DNA of 64,000 nucleotides from positions 806,001 to 870,000 of the forward strand of contig CAVVYJ010000002.1 of the NCBI GenBank assembly GCA_963752495.1. The letters run 5' to 3'. Both the position numbers and the translations under genes were made by a program. How positions within the stretch are numbered: the first letter of the stretch is position 1; each line of letters opens with the position of its first letter. Shown one piece after another: positions 35,240 through 44,050 of the stretch. The notes below the pieces were generated by a model. That model worked only from the letters and a program-made list of their open reading frames with translations. It did no database searches and was not told the origin of the DNA. Source of the DNA: CAVVYJ01 sp963752495. Its GTDB lineage: Bacteria; Pseudomonadota; Gammaproteobacteria; Burkholderiales; Methylophilaceae.

Positions 35240-35668
35240 TTAATTTGTTACTGGCGTTACTGCTTCAGTGCCTTTTGTTGATAAAGCCATTTTGTAGTTG
35301 GCAAACTCATCCGCAGCAATCATGCCGTCATGGTTTGCATCTGTCGTATCAAACTGAGTTGCTAAAGATTTATCCTTTACGGCTTCCTTAAGTGAGATCT
35401 TGCCATCACCATTGCCATCTAATTTTTTAAAGTCTGCGTCTACAGGTGCTTTTGCAATTGGGTCTGCTGGTTTGGCATCTGCGGCTCTGATTTCGCCAGA
35501 TTTAATTTCTGTTACAAGTTCCTGCTTACCATCAACCTTGCCGGTAGCATCTTTTAAAGCACTCTTGTTATCAGCAAACGCAGGTGCGCTGATTGCCGCT
35601 AGTAAATATGGAAGTAACGCTACTACTACGATATAGTTAATCGTTTTATTAGAAAAAATTGCTTTCAT
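35240..35668 (-). CDS. Secreted EF-hand protein with two calcium-binding loops
   Basis: This 142-residue protein has a Sec signal peptide (about residues 1-32, ending PAFA). A linker rich in Ala, Lys and Asp follows, then two canonical EF-hand loops: DGNGDGKISLKE (84-95) and DANHDGMIAADE (110-121). Ligand positions 1, 3, 5 and 12 are D-N-D-E in both. Neither loop has proline at position 2, so the lanthanide protein lanmodulin is not indicated. It should bind Ca2+ in the periplasm. An AGGAG sequence sits seven bases before the ATG. The upstream region has a sigma-54 promoter, an IHF site and two GlrR-type sites, and glrR is the next gene upstream on the same strand. Confidence 0.85.
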   Translation of the reverse strand: MKAIFSNKTINYIVVVALLPYLLAAISAPAFADNKSALKDATGKVDGKQELVTEIKSGEIRAADAKPADPIAKAPVDADFKKLDGNGDGKISLKEAVKDKSLATQFDTTDANHDGMIAADEFANYKMALSTKGTEAVTPVTN

Positions 35669-35723
35669 GCTTGTACTCCTAAACTCATTAAAATTTTTGC
35701 AATTGTTATTGCACTAGATAATT

Positions 35724-35740
35724 AGCGAGTATCGTGCCAA
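35724..35740 (-). promoter_or_regulatory. Sigma-54 (-24/-12) promoter of the EF-hand gene
   Basis: On the minus strand the sequence TTGGCACGATACTCGCT matches the sigma-54 consensus YTGGCACGRNNNTTGCW at all but one defined position (C for the second T of TTGC). The essential GG and GC pairs are present with the required spacing. Transcription would begin near 35713, leaving a leader of about 45 bases before the EF-hand start codon. Confidence 0.75.
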
Positions 35741-35757
35741 CTTTTTTATTACAATAA

Positions 35758-35770
35758 AATCAATAAGTTA
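35758..35770. promoter_or_regulatory. IHF-binding site
   Basis: AATCAATAAGTTA is a perfect match to the IHF consensus WATCAANNNNTTR. It lies between the sigma-54 promoter and the first upstream activator site, where IHF is expected to bend DNA for a sigma-54 activator. The IHF beta gene is itself in this window (52710-52994). Confidence 0.65.
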
Positions 35771-35802
35771 TAGTTTTTAATGTTGTTAGCAACATGAAAA
35801 AT

Positions 35803-35820
35803 TGTCGCTGATCAGCGACA
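35803..35820. promoter_or_regulatory. GlrR-type upstream activator site 1
   Basis: TGTCGCTGATCAGCGACA is a perfect 18-base palindrome with the form TGTC-N10-GACA, the binding pattern known for GlrR (QseF) in enterobacteria. It is centred about 98 bases upstream of the predicted sigma-54 transcription start, a normal distance for such activators. Confidence 0.7.
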
Positions 35821-35866
35821 TGTCGTAGGTGATATATGTAACCGATTGAATATAATAGAGAAAATT

Positions 35867-35884
35867 CGTCGCTATTCCACGACA
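35867..35884. promoter_or_regulatory. GlrR-type upstream activator site 2
   Basis: CGTCGCTATTCCACGACA has the form CGTC-N10-GACA, one base away from the GlrR pattern, and shares the GTCGCT half with site 1. The two site centres are 64 bases apart, about six helical turns, so they lie on the same DNA face. Confidence 0.6.
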
Positions 35885-35905
35885 AATATTGAGATGTAAC
35901 AAAAA

Positions 35906-37264
35906 TCAGGTTTCTTCGTTGTTTTTAAAGGCATTTGCCTGAATATGGTGACGCTCTAGAAGCCGATAAAATTCGGTACGGTTGCGTTTTGCCAATTTTG
36001 CTGCTTGTGTCACATTGCCTTGAGTGGCTTTCAGCAAACTGACAAGATAGTTTTGCTCGAAATTTTGTCTTGCAGTGTCAAACGGAATAATGGACGTTGA
36101 TTCGTCCTGTAGTGCTTTTTGCACTAAATTTGCAGGGATAATTTGAGTGGTTGCCAGAACAACGGTTTGCTCAACGATATTTTGCAGCTGGCGCACGTTG
36201 CCAGGCCACGGCGCTGTAATTAATATTTCCAGAGCTTCAGGTGCGAAACTGTGTGCATTTTTTTTGTGCTTTTTGTTGTAAGTTTCGATGAAATGATTCG
36301 CTAGCAAACTAATATCCTCGCGGCGGTTGGCGAGTGAGGGTATTTCTAGGCTCACCACATTAATACGGTAGAACAAATCTTCACGAAAGCGACCTTCTCG
36401 CATTTCTTTTGTTAAATCACGATGCGTGGCAGAAATCAAGCGAACATCAATGCTCACGTCTGAAGTGCTGCCAACAGGGCGAATTACGCGTTCTTGCAAC
36501 GCCCGTAACACTTTAACTTGCAATGCCTGCGGCATATCGCCAATTTCATCTAAAAAGAGTGTGCCGCCATTTGCACTTTCGAACAAACCCACGTGATTTT
36601 TAACTGCCCCGGTAAATGCGCCCTTACTATGTCCGAACAGTTCGGATTCGAGTAGGTTTTCCGGAATTGCTCCGCAATTAATGGCAACAAACGGCTTGCT
36701 GTTACGTGCGCTGGCATTGTGAATGGCACGCGCTAACAACTCTTTCCCCGAACCACTCTCGCCTTGAATAAAAACACTGGCATCCGTTGCAGCAACCAGT
36801 TTGGCTTGTCCGAGCAGGCTTTCCATTTGAGGGCTACGTGTCAGGATGTCGGCGCGCCAGCTTGCATTCTCCGTATCATATTGGGAGGTATGTACGCCAC
36901 TCAAACGCAAGGCTGAAGCTACGATTTGCAAGAGCTCCTGACTGTCAAATGGTTTAGTCAAAAAGCCAAATACGCCACGTTGTGTCGCGTGTACCGCGTC
37001 GGGAATAGAGCCGTGTGCAGTTAGTATGATGACTGGCAAAGTAGGGTGCGCATCGTGAATCGCTTCGAGCAACGCCATCCCATCCATGGCAGGCATGCGT
37101 AAATCACTGATTACAACATCAGGACGCTGCAAAGATATGGCTGACATTGCTTCTGCCCCATTGCTCGCAGTAGCCGTATCGTAGCCTGCAGACATAAGCC
37201 GCATGCTAATGAGCTTAAGAATATCTTGGTCATCATCGACAACAAGTATGTTAGGTTTTTGCAT
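35906..37264 (-). CDS. glrR: Sigma-54-dependent response regulator GlrR (QseF)
   Basis: This 452-residue activator has a receiver domain (residues 1-120, phosphorylated Asp54 in SDLRMPAMDG), an AAA+ domain (about 140-370) with Walker A GESGSGKE, the sigma-54 contact loop GAFTGA and Walker B LFLDEIGDMP, and a Fis-type helix-turn-helix (about 410-445, TQAAKLAKRNRTEFYRLLERH). It is the last gene of a glrK-qseG-glrR group. In enterobacteria GlrR activates sigma-54 promoters of small RNA genes such as glmY through TGTC-N10-GACA sites. Here such sites lie just downstream, upstream of the EF-hand gene. Confidence 0.92.
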   Translation of the reverse strand: MQKPNILVVDDDQDILKLISMRLMSAGYDTATASNGAEAMSAISLQRPDVVISDLRMPAMDGMALLEAIHDAHPTLPVIILTAHGSIPDAVHATQRGVFGFLTKPFDSQELLQIVASALRLSGVHTSQYDTENASWRADILTRSPQMESLLGQAKLVAATDASVFIQGESGSGKELLARAIHNASARNSKPFVAINCGAIPENLLESELFGHSKGAFTGAVKNHVGLFESANGGTLFLDEIGDMPQALQVKVLRALQERVIRPVGSTSDVSIDVRLISATHRDLTKEMREGRFREDLFYRINVVSLEIPSLANRREDISLLANHFIETYNKKHKKNAHSFAPEALEILITAPWPGNVRQLQNIVEQTVVLATTQIIPANLVQKALQDESTSIIPFDTARQNFEQNYLVSLLKATQGNVTQAAKLAKRNRTEFYRLLERHHIQANAFKNNEET

Positions 37265-37267
37265 GTG

Positions 37268-37843
37268 CTATGGTTTACTATCGGTTTTGGTGCTGCGTTC
37301 GTTCATGGTTCTTTCAATGTTCTTAAGATCATTAAGTTTTTGCTCTAACGCCTCATTTTTTTGTAGGAGTGTTTCATATTTCTGCTGCGTTAACTCATTT
37401 TTTTTTGTTTCTTCACGCACTCTTTGCAACTGCTTGTTATCAAATACTGTGTACTCATAAAGCAAGCCTATTAAATCAGCATCAGAGCTGCTGAGGTTGT
37501 TTTCTTGTAATAAATCTTGTAATAAATTCTGAGCCTTTGTTGTATCGCGTAGGCGACTGCTTGGTAAGGCGAGCATAATCGCTTGCTTCGTGCGCTGCAT
37601 CAAATCATTTTTATTGGCCGCAAGCGCCTGATTAGTGGCAGCAAATGCCTTTTTTTGCGCTTCGGGCGTAAGGTTAGAATATGTCTCGCAAAAAGCGAGC
37701 AATTCGAGCACACGGTCTTGCGAGCTGGAAAAAATTCTTATCCCGTTGCTCTGTGTACCAGAATCATGAATAGACGGTTTTGTAGCACAAGCACATATGG
37801 TTGCTGCGCAAGTAATAACAATGATTAAAGATTTAATATGCAT
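37268..37843 (-). CDS. qseG: QseG-like lipoprotein
   Basis: This 191-residue protein has a lipoprotein signal peptide (about residues 1-19, lipobox near ICAC). A helical domain follows, including RVLELLAFCETYSNLTPEAQKKAF, and a long coiled coil lies near the C-terminus (about 140-180, ELTQQKYETLLQKNEALEQKL). Position between a GlrK-type kinase and GlrR, and the lipoprotein-plus-coiled-coil form, identify it as the QseG equivalent. In enterobacteria QseG interacts with and stimulates the kinase from the outer membrane. Gaps to both neighbours are under five bases. Confidence 0.78.
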   Translation of the reverse strand: MHIKSLIIVITCAATICACATKPSIHDSGTQSNGIRIFSSSQDRVLELLAFCETYSNLTPEAQKKAFAATNQALAANKNDLMQRTKQAIMLALPSSRLRDTTKAQNLLQDLLQENNLSSSDADLIGLLYEYTVFDNKQLQRVREETKKNELTQQKYETLLQKNEALEQKLNDLKNIERTMNERSTKTDSKP

Positions 37844-37847
37844 TTTT

Positions 37848-39284
37848 TTAATTCAAATCAAGTATGGGTAACTGCACTACAAAGTGTGCGCCTGTGTCTG
37901 ATGGGGCTAGTCTAATACTGCCGCGATGCGTTTCAGCTAGATTTTTTGCAATGGTCAAGCCTAGACCGCTCCCATTTATCAGGCCATTATGCACTGAATC
38001 TCCCTGATAAAATGGATCAAATAGTTTATTTTGATCATCTTTACCTAAGCCGGGGCCGCTGTCTTGAACTTCAATGATGAGCCATTTCTTTTCTTGTTTT
38101 GCACCGATTTTAATGTGTCCAGCATTGGGGGTATATTTTACTGCGTTAGAAATTAGGTTGTCTAAAATTATCGTCAACTTTTCCTCGTCTGCAACAATAT
38201 TTTTATCTAGTTGATAAGCGGTTTCTATGTTGAGTGCTTTATTTCGTATACTAAGCGCATGTGCATGGATTACTTTATTCGAGACGTCAGCAAAGTTAAA
38301 ATCTGCTAGGTTTAAGTTAGTTTGGATGGAGTCCATTTTGGTATAGTTCAGCAGATTCTCTATCATCTTTTGTAGGCGTACACTGTTATCGCGCAGAATA
38401 TTGGTAATCTCATATTGTTGCTGAGTCAAGGCACCACCAATGCCATCGTTAAGTAGCTCGGTAGCCTCTCTGATAGCAGTGAGCGGTGTTTTAAGCTCGT
38501 GAGAAACATGCTGCAAGAACTGCTGCTTTTGTGTGTTGAGCTCTTTAAGCTCCGTGCGTAGCCAATCTAGGCGACGCCCTAAAACTCGCAAGTCACCAGG
38601 TCCATCAATCGCGATAGGTTCATCATATTTGCGTTCTCCCAAATCTCTAATTGCAGCATCCATGCGACGAATCGGCCGTGCAAGCAAGAATGTGATAATA
38701 CCAGCCACCAGCAACGCCAGCGGGATAAGTACTAGACTTTGTAACAGTAAATTTTTCTGAGTTTTTTGTGCTGTTCTGGTGAGTTCAGATGAGGTGTTAT
38801 CTATGGCATTACTGTTGTCTTCGATAATGATGTCTATTTGCTCTGCTAGCATGCTGAAATCATCCAGAAAGGAAAGTTCAGGCGTTTCAGTCAGCTTGGC
38901 ATTTAAAATAGATTCGTTCAACTGCCCGCTTCTCTGCAGGAGCACCGCAAGCCTTTGCTGCTGAAGGTTGCTTGTAGCTAATTGCTGTAATTTTGATGTG
39001 GCGGTTAAATACTTTTTGTTAGCTTGTAGATAATTGCTGAATAAAATGTCGTCTTGCAGCACAAAATATTGCCTGATACTGCGTTCCATCAGCCGCAGTT
39101 GTTCTTGCGTGATACGGCTTGCACGCGTGGTTTCTACAGCGTTAGAAATTGTGAGTTCACTTTGTTTGGCGAGTCTGTCAAACGCAATATTTGCGTTGGC
39201 AAATGCCCATAGCAAAGGGAGAATTGCAAACGCAAAACCGAATAGCAGTAGCTTTAAGAATGAGCTTGGATAACGAAAGCGCAT
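37848..39284 (-). CDS. glrK: Sensor histidine kinase GlrK (QseE)
   Basis: This 478-residue kinase has an N-terminal membrane helix (about 10-28), a helical periplasmic domain (about 30-178), a second membrane helix (about 181-200), HAMP (about 201-255), a dimerisation domain with H262 in FLQHVSHELKTPLTA, and an ATPase domain with N, G1 and G2 boxes (DNLISNAVKYT, DSGPGLG, GSGLGLTIAK). Domain order and the link to qseG and glrR match GlrK. It is the first gene of the group, divergent from folA with 75 bases between them. The signal sensed is unknown; cell-envelope state is inferred for the family. Confidence 0.9.
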   Translation of the reverse strand: MRFRYPSSFLKLLLFGFAFAILPLLWAFANANIAFDRLAKQSELTISNAVETTRASRITQEQLRLMERSIRQYFVLQDDILFSNYLQANKKYLTATSKLQQLATSNLQQQRLAVLLQRSGQLNESILNAKLTETPELSFLDDFSMLAEQIDIIIEDNSNAIDNTSSELTRTAQKTQKNLLLQSLVLIPLALLVAGIITFLLARPIRRMDAAIRDLGERKYDEPIAIDGPGDLRVLGRRLDWLRTELKELNTQKQQFLQHVSHELKTPLTAIREATELLNDGIGGALTQQQYEITNILRDNSVRLQKMIENLLNYTKMDSIQTNLNLADFNFADVSNKVIHAHALSIRNKALNIETAYQLDKNIVADEEKLTIILDNLISNAVKYTPNAGHIKIGAKQEKKWLIIEVQDSGPGLGKDDQNKLFDPFYQGDSVHNGLINGSGLGLTIAKNLAETHRGSIRLAPSDTGAHFVVQLPILDLN

Positions 39285-39359
39285 AGTTTAGTTTAACATG
39301 GCTGGGTCAAAAATAATCCGTATATAACTCCCAGATGTTTCATCCAGTATAATATCGAC

Positions 39360-39849
39360 ATGAGTCAGCTTTCTATTATCGTTGCAATCGCAAAGAACCG
39401 TGTGATTGGCCTAAACAACAATTTACCCTGGCATTTGCCGGAAGATTTAAAGCGGTTCAAGGCGCTCACCATGGGACATCATATCATTATGGGGCGCAAA
39501 ACTTTTGAATCGCTTGGACGCTTATTACCTGGCCGTACCACAGTGATTGTAACGCGCAATAAAAGTTATCGAGTTGATGGCGCAATCGTAACTCATTCAT
39601 TGCAAGAGGCTATTGATAACTGTGGAAATGATGACGAAGTGTTTTTGATTGGTGGCGCAGAGTTGTACCAGCAAAGTTTAAAGCTAGCCAAAAAACTTTA
39701 TATTACAGAGATCAATGCTGAGTTTGAAGGCGATGCTTTTTTGCCAGAATTTGATTTAAATGCATGGCAAGAAGTTTGTCGCGAATCTCACACAAGCGAA
39801 AAAGGGCTGAGTCTTTAGTTATGTTACCTATCTGCGTGTAAAAAATTAG
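39360..39849 (+). CDS. folA: Dihydrofolate reductase, frameshift near the C-terminus
   Basis: FolA reduces dihydrofolate to tetrahydrofolate with NADPH. The N-terminal block SIIVAIAKNRVIGLNNNLPWHLPEDLKRFK, the MGRKTFESLG segment and FLIGGAELYQQ are conserved. One extra base near 39813 truncates the frame after EKGLS. Removing it gives FSYVTYLRVKN and a stop at 39849, which restores the last strand typical of the fold. The reconstructed length is about 162 residues. The end overlaps the convergent transglycosylase by four bases. With thyA in the window it completes the dTMP-folate cycle. Confidence 0.94.
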
Positions 39850-40967
39850 CTAGATATTTTTGCGCTCGCAAATTTCTTGCTTAGTTTCGCGCTTTCACTA
39901 TATGGGTGGAACGGTTTTTTATAAAGCGATGCAATTTTTCTTACGTACTTTCTTGTTTCAGGATAGGGAGGTACGCCTTTGTATTTTTCAACAGTATTTT
40001 CACCCGAATTGTATGCCGCTGCGACCAGTTTCACATCACCTTCAAAGTACGTTAGCAGCCATTGTAAGTAGGCTAACCCGCCTTTGATGTTGTCTTCAGG
40101 GTCATAACTATTTTTAACATTAAATCGCGCTGCTGTTTCAGGGATAAGTTGCATCAATCCCCGTGCATTTTTGGGTGAAGTCGCTTTTGGGTTAAAGCCA
40201 GACTCTACTGCGATAAAAGCCATTGCCAGCTCGGTATCAATATTAAAGCGTGGTGCGATTTTGCTCACAAGCTTGTAAATTGGCCCCTTGGTGTAGAAGG
40301 GCGTGGATGCTATATCAGACGGACTTCCGAGGGAGTTGCTCGCCGATATTGTTGGCGGATCTGGCAACAGACATTTCGGTTGCGCGGCTTGTAAGGCATT
40401 GCCTTTAGTGCTAGCCAGCCAGTTTTTAGCACTTTCATGGCCTTGGTTAGCCGCTTTAGTAAAAAATAATGCAGCGACATTTTCATCTTTTTCCACACCG
40501 CGCCCATTCACATACATCCAGCCCAATGCAAACGCTGCATTCGCATCATTGCTGTCTCGTGTAGCTTTGCAATATTGTGCAGCAGCTTCGGCATAGTTAT
40601 TTACGCCATTTACGCCTTTGCCCTTGAAAGCTAAGCTAACTAATTGAGAGTAGGGGTTTTTAGCGGTGCCCGTTGGCAAGCTTGTTGTGGCAGGTTTAGA
40701 GGCTTCAGTAACAACAGTCGTTGTGATTGCAGCAACTTCTTCGTGGTCGATTGTTTCAAGAGCAATGGCGGCGGTTTCAGAGAGTGTGTCTGTGACCATG
40801 TCAGAAACCACGTCACCAACCTCAGCCGAAGTTGAAACATTAATGTTAAGTTGGTCAGCTGCGCTCGAAAGCATATCTTCTGCCATGCTTTGCGCACACA
40901 AAAAATAGCTTAACGTAAAAGCTAACAATTTGATTAAAGCGGAATTTATTGACAACTTTGTATGCAA
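39846..40967 (-). CDS. Lytic transglycosylase with Sel1-type repeats
   Basis: This 373-residue secreted protein has a signal peptide (about 1-29) and an Ala/Thr/Val-rich linker. Two Sel1-like units follow (about 100-175, ANAAFALGWMYVNGRGVEKDENVAALFFTKAANQGH), and then a Slt domain (about 225-345). The catalytic Glu lies in AFIAVESGFNPKA, followed by ARGLMQLIPETAARF and VAAAYNSGENTVEKYKG. Such enzymes cleave peptidoglycan to give anhydromuropeptides. The Sel1 part probably recruits partners. No flagellar or secretion genes lie nearby, so general cell-wall turnover is the best guess. Confidence 0.88.
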   Translation of the reverse strand: MHTKLSINSALIKLLAFTLSYFLCAQSMAEDMLSSAADQLNINVSTSAEVGDVVSDMVTDTLSETAAIALETIDHEEVAAITTTVVTEASKPATTSLPTGTAKNPYSQLVSLAFKGKGVNGVNNYAEAAAQYCKATRDSNDANAAFALGWMYVNGRGVEKDENVAALFFTKAANQGHESAKNWLASTKGNALQAAQPKCLLPDPPTISASNSLGSPSDIASTPFYTKGPIYKLVSKIAPRFNIDTELAMAFIAVESGFNPKATSPKNARGLMQLIPETAARFNVKNSYDPEDNIKGGLAYLQWLLTYFEGDVKLVAAAYNSGENTVEKYKGVPPYPETRKYVRKIASLYKKPFHPYSESAKLSKKFASAKISS

Positions 40968-41099
40968 AATTAACCCTCAAAGACTTGAGCATTCGCATCG
41001 TTTTTGAAATACGAATAACTAATGCTGAGATAGTAAGTCTTGGGGGCTTGTTTTGCTATAGCCCATTGTGGCTAATGCTGGCTGTAATCCGCTTCAGTA

Positions 41100-43342
41100 T
41101 TAGTTCTTAACGCAATCGACGTAGTAAGTGGATTTGCCGTGAACGACTTCTTTTACTAAGCCGTGAACATCGGTTTCAAAGCCTGGGAAGCGTTCGTTAA
41201 ACTCTCGTGCAAACTTGAGGTAATTTACGATGACTTTGTTAAACTGTTCACCAGGAATCAAGAGCGGAATGCCTGGTGGATAGGGTGTGAGAAGAACAGC
41301 TGTAATGCGACCTTCGAGATTTTCAATCGCTACACGGTCAATTTCACGGTGTGCCATTTTAGCAAATGCATCTGTCGGCTTCATAGCTGGCACCATATCA
41401 GACAAATACATTTCGGTTGTCAGGCGTGCAACGTCGTTGGCTTTATAAACATCGTGAATCTGCGTACAAAGATCTTTAAGACCCACGCGCTCATAGCGCG
41501 GCTGTTTCTGCACAAATTCTGGCAACACTTTCCAAAGTGGTTGATTTTTATCGTAATCGTCTTTAAATTGTTGCAAAGCCGCTACCATGGTGTTCCAGCG
41601 GCCTTTGGTGACACCAATCGTAAACATGATAAAGAACGAGTATAGCCCCGTTTTTTCTACAATCACGCCATGTTCCGCGAGATATTTGGTCACAATTGCT
41701 GCGGGAATGCCAAATTTATCCGAAAAATCACCATTGATATCCAAGCCTGGTGTGATGATAGTCGCCTTAATGGGATCAAGCATATTAAAGCCTTCAGCCA
41801 AATTGCCAAAGTCATGCCACGCCTCATTTGCTTTCAATATCCAAGCGTCGCGTTCTTCAATGCCTTCTTCGGATAAATCATCTGGGCCCCATACTTTAAA
41901 CCACCAGTCTGCGCCCCATTCTTCGTCCACTTTGCGCATAGCGCGGCGAAAATCCAATGCTTCTTTAATCGATTCTTCTACCAGCGCCGTGCCGCCAGGC
42001 GCTTCCATCATGGCGGCGGCAACGTCGCAACTCGCTATAATTGAATATTGCGGGCTGGTAGACATGTGCATGAGATAAGATTCGTTAAAAACATCGCGGT
42101 CAAGCTGGTGATTCTCAGCATTTTGCACCAATATTTGTGAGGCTTGGCTTAAGCCCGCTAGTAATTTGTGTGTGGACTGTGTGGAAAATACCATCGATTC
42201 ATTGCAGCGTGGGCGGTCGGCACCAATCGCATGATAGTCACCATAAAAATCATGGAAAGTAGCATGTGGCAACCAGGCCTCATCAAAATGCAGCGTATCG
42301 ATTTTGCCATCCAGCATTTCTTTAATCTCTTCCACGTTATAGAGCACACCGTCATAGGTGGATTGTGTGATGGTCAGCACACGTGGTTTTGCGTTTTTGT
42401 CAGTTGCAAAAGGGTTTTTAGCGATTTTTTTCTGGATGTTTTTCCATTCAAATTCGCTTTTTGGAATTGGCCCGATAATACCAAAATGGTTGCGCGTGGG
42501 CATCAAGAATACAGGTATGGCACCTGTCATAATGATGGAATGTAATACGGACTTATGACAGTTACGGTCAACTACGACTATATCACCTGGTGCAACAGTG
42601 CTGTTCCACACGATTTTGTTGGATGTTGATGTACCGTTAGTAACGAAATATAAATGGTCACAGTTATATATGCGCGCTGCATTGCGTTCGGATGCGGCAA
42701 TTGGGCCAGTATGGTCGAGCAATTGCCCTAGCTCATCCACTGCATTACATACGTCTGCACGCAGCATATTCTCACCAAAAAATTGGTGGAACATTTGCCC
42801 GACGGGCGATTTTAGAAACGCCACACCGCCCGAGTGGCCTGGGCAATGCCATGAATATGAGCCATCGGCAGCATAATGCGTAAGAGCTTTAAAAAATGGC
42901 GGCGGCAGACTTTCTAGATAAGTTTTTGCTTCGCGAATAATCAGGCGGGCGACAAATTCTGGCGTGTCTTCATTCATATGAATAAAACCATGCAATTCAC
43001 GCAGTACATCGTTTGGAATGTGCCGGCTGAAGTGCGGGTTTCACCATGCAAGAAAATAGGGATTTCCTCGTTGCGGTAGCGAATTTCTTGCACAAACCCA
43101 CGCAGTTGTTCAATTGCTTCTGGTTTTTCTTCTACAATCTCTTCATCGTCAATCGATAGAATAAAGGCGGAAGCACGGCTTTGCTGTTGCGCGAATGAAG
43201 TTAAATCGCCATAACTGGTCACACCTAATACTTCAAAGCCTTCATCTTCAATCGCTTTTGCGAGTACGCGAATACCTAAGCCTGAAGAGTTGTCAGTGCG
43301 AAAATCTTCGTCGATGATGACGACTGGAAATTTGAACTTCAT
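41100..43342 (-). CDS. Orn/Lys/Arg decarboxylase, one frameshift
   Basis: This is a large PLP decarboxylase of basic amino acids, about 747 residues. The N-terminal receiver-like wing domain (about 1-125) reads KFPVVIIDEDFRTDNSSGLG. The PLP domain has the lysine in FSTQSTHKLLAGLSQAS, with HFDEAWLPHATF before it. The C-terminal domain ends with the substrate-region motif TPYPPGIPLLIPGE. The frame breaks near 43026, where GETRTS should run into RHIPNDVLRELHGFIH; the rest is continuous. The family includes AdiA, LdcC and SpeC. Arginine or lysine is likely here, but substrate cannot be assigned from sequence. It follows dcd by 14 bases. Confidence 0.88.
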
Positions 43343-43356
43343 GTCATTTCCTTAAA

Positions 43357-43932
43357 TTAAATCTTGGGTAATGTGACGCCGACTTGGCCCTGATACTTGC
43401 CGCCGCGGTCTTTGTAGCTAGTTTCACACACATCGTCGGCATCGGCTTCAAAGAACAACACTTGCGCACAGCCCTCATTGGCGTAGATTTTAGCCGGTAG
43501 TGGAGTGGTGTTGCTAAACTCCAGCGTGACATAGCCTTCCCATTCTGGTTCAAATGGTGTGACATTTACAATAATGCCACAACGCGCGTAGGTGCTTTTG
43601 CCCAAGCACACAGTTAGCACATTACGTGGAATACGGAAATACTCGACAGTGCGGGCAAGTGCGAAAGAGTTAGGGGGAATAATGCAAAAATCTGCATTCA
43701 CTTCGACAAATGAGTTCGGGTCAAAGTTTTTCGGATCAACAATGGTGCTGTTGAGGTTGGTGAATAGCTTGAATTCTTTCGAGCAGCGAATGTCATACCC
43801 ATAACTAGAAGTGCCGTACGAAACCATGCGTTGGCCTTCGGCATTCATTTTTACTTGATTGGGCTCAAACGGCTCTATCATGCCGTGTTGCTCCGCCATG
43901 CGGCGTATCCATTTGTCCGATTTAATACTCAT
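43357..43932 (-). CDS. dcd: dCTP deaminase
   Basis: Dcd converts dCTP to dUTP, which feeds thymidylate synthesis. The roughly 191-residue sequence starts MSIKSDKWIRRMAEQHGMIEPFEP, as in other proteobacterial Dcd proteins, so the second in-frame ATG is preferred over that at 43938. Conserved parts are SYGTSSYGYDIR, the FCIIPPNSFALARTVEYF strand, and the catalytic GKSTYARCGI region followed by EGYVTLEFSNTT. It probably shares a transcript with the decarboxylase downstream. Confidence 0.96.
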   Translation of the reverse strand: MSIKSDKWIRRMAEQHGMIEPFEPNQVKMNAEGQRMVSYGTSSYGYDIRCSKEFKLFTNLNSTIVDPKNFDPNSFVEVNADFCIIPPNSFALARTVEYFRIPRNVLTVCLGKSTYARCGIIVNVTPFEPEWEGYVTLEFSNTTPLPAKIYANEGCAQVLFFEADADDVCETSYKDRGGKYQGQVGVTLPKI

Positions 43933-44050
43933 ATTCACCTACTTAACAAGATAAAAAGCGGAGCAAAAACCCCGCTTTATTAAAATTAAAAAATTAGCGC
44001 AAATAATAGCAACAAATGAGATCTTATTTGCAATTATTTTTAATGCTTTT

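Noticed and set aside
35240..35668. EF-hand protein as a lanmodulin (lanthanide-binding) homologue
   Set aside because: It has two loops, not four, and neither carries the proline at loop position 2 that marks lanmodulin. Only general calcium binding is supported.
41163..42876. Several plus-strand ORFs of 60-170 codons inside the decarboxylase
   Set aside because: They run antisense to a well-conserved PLP decarboxylase, lack family features and have no ribosome binding sites.
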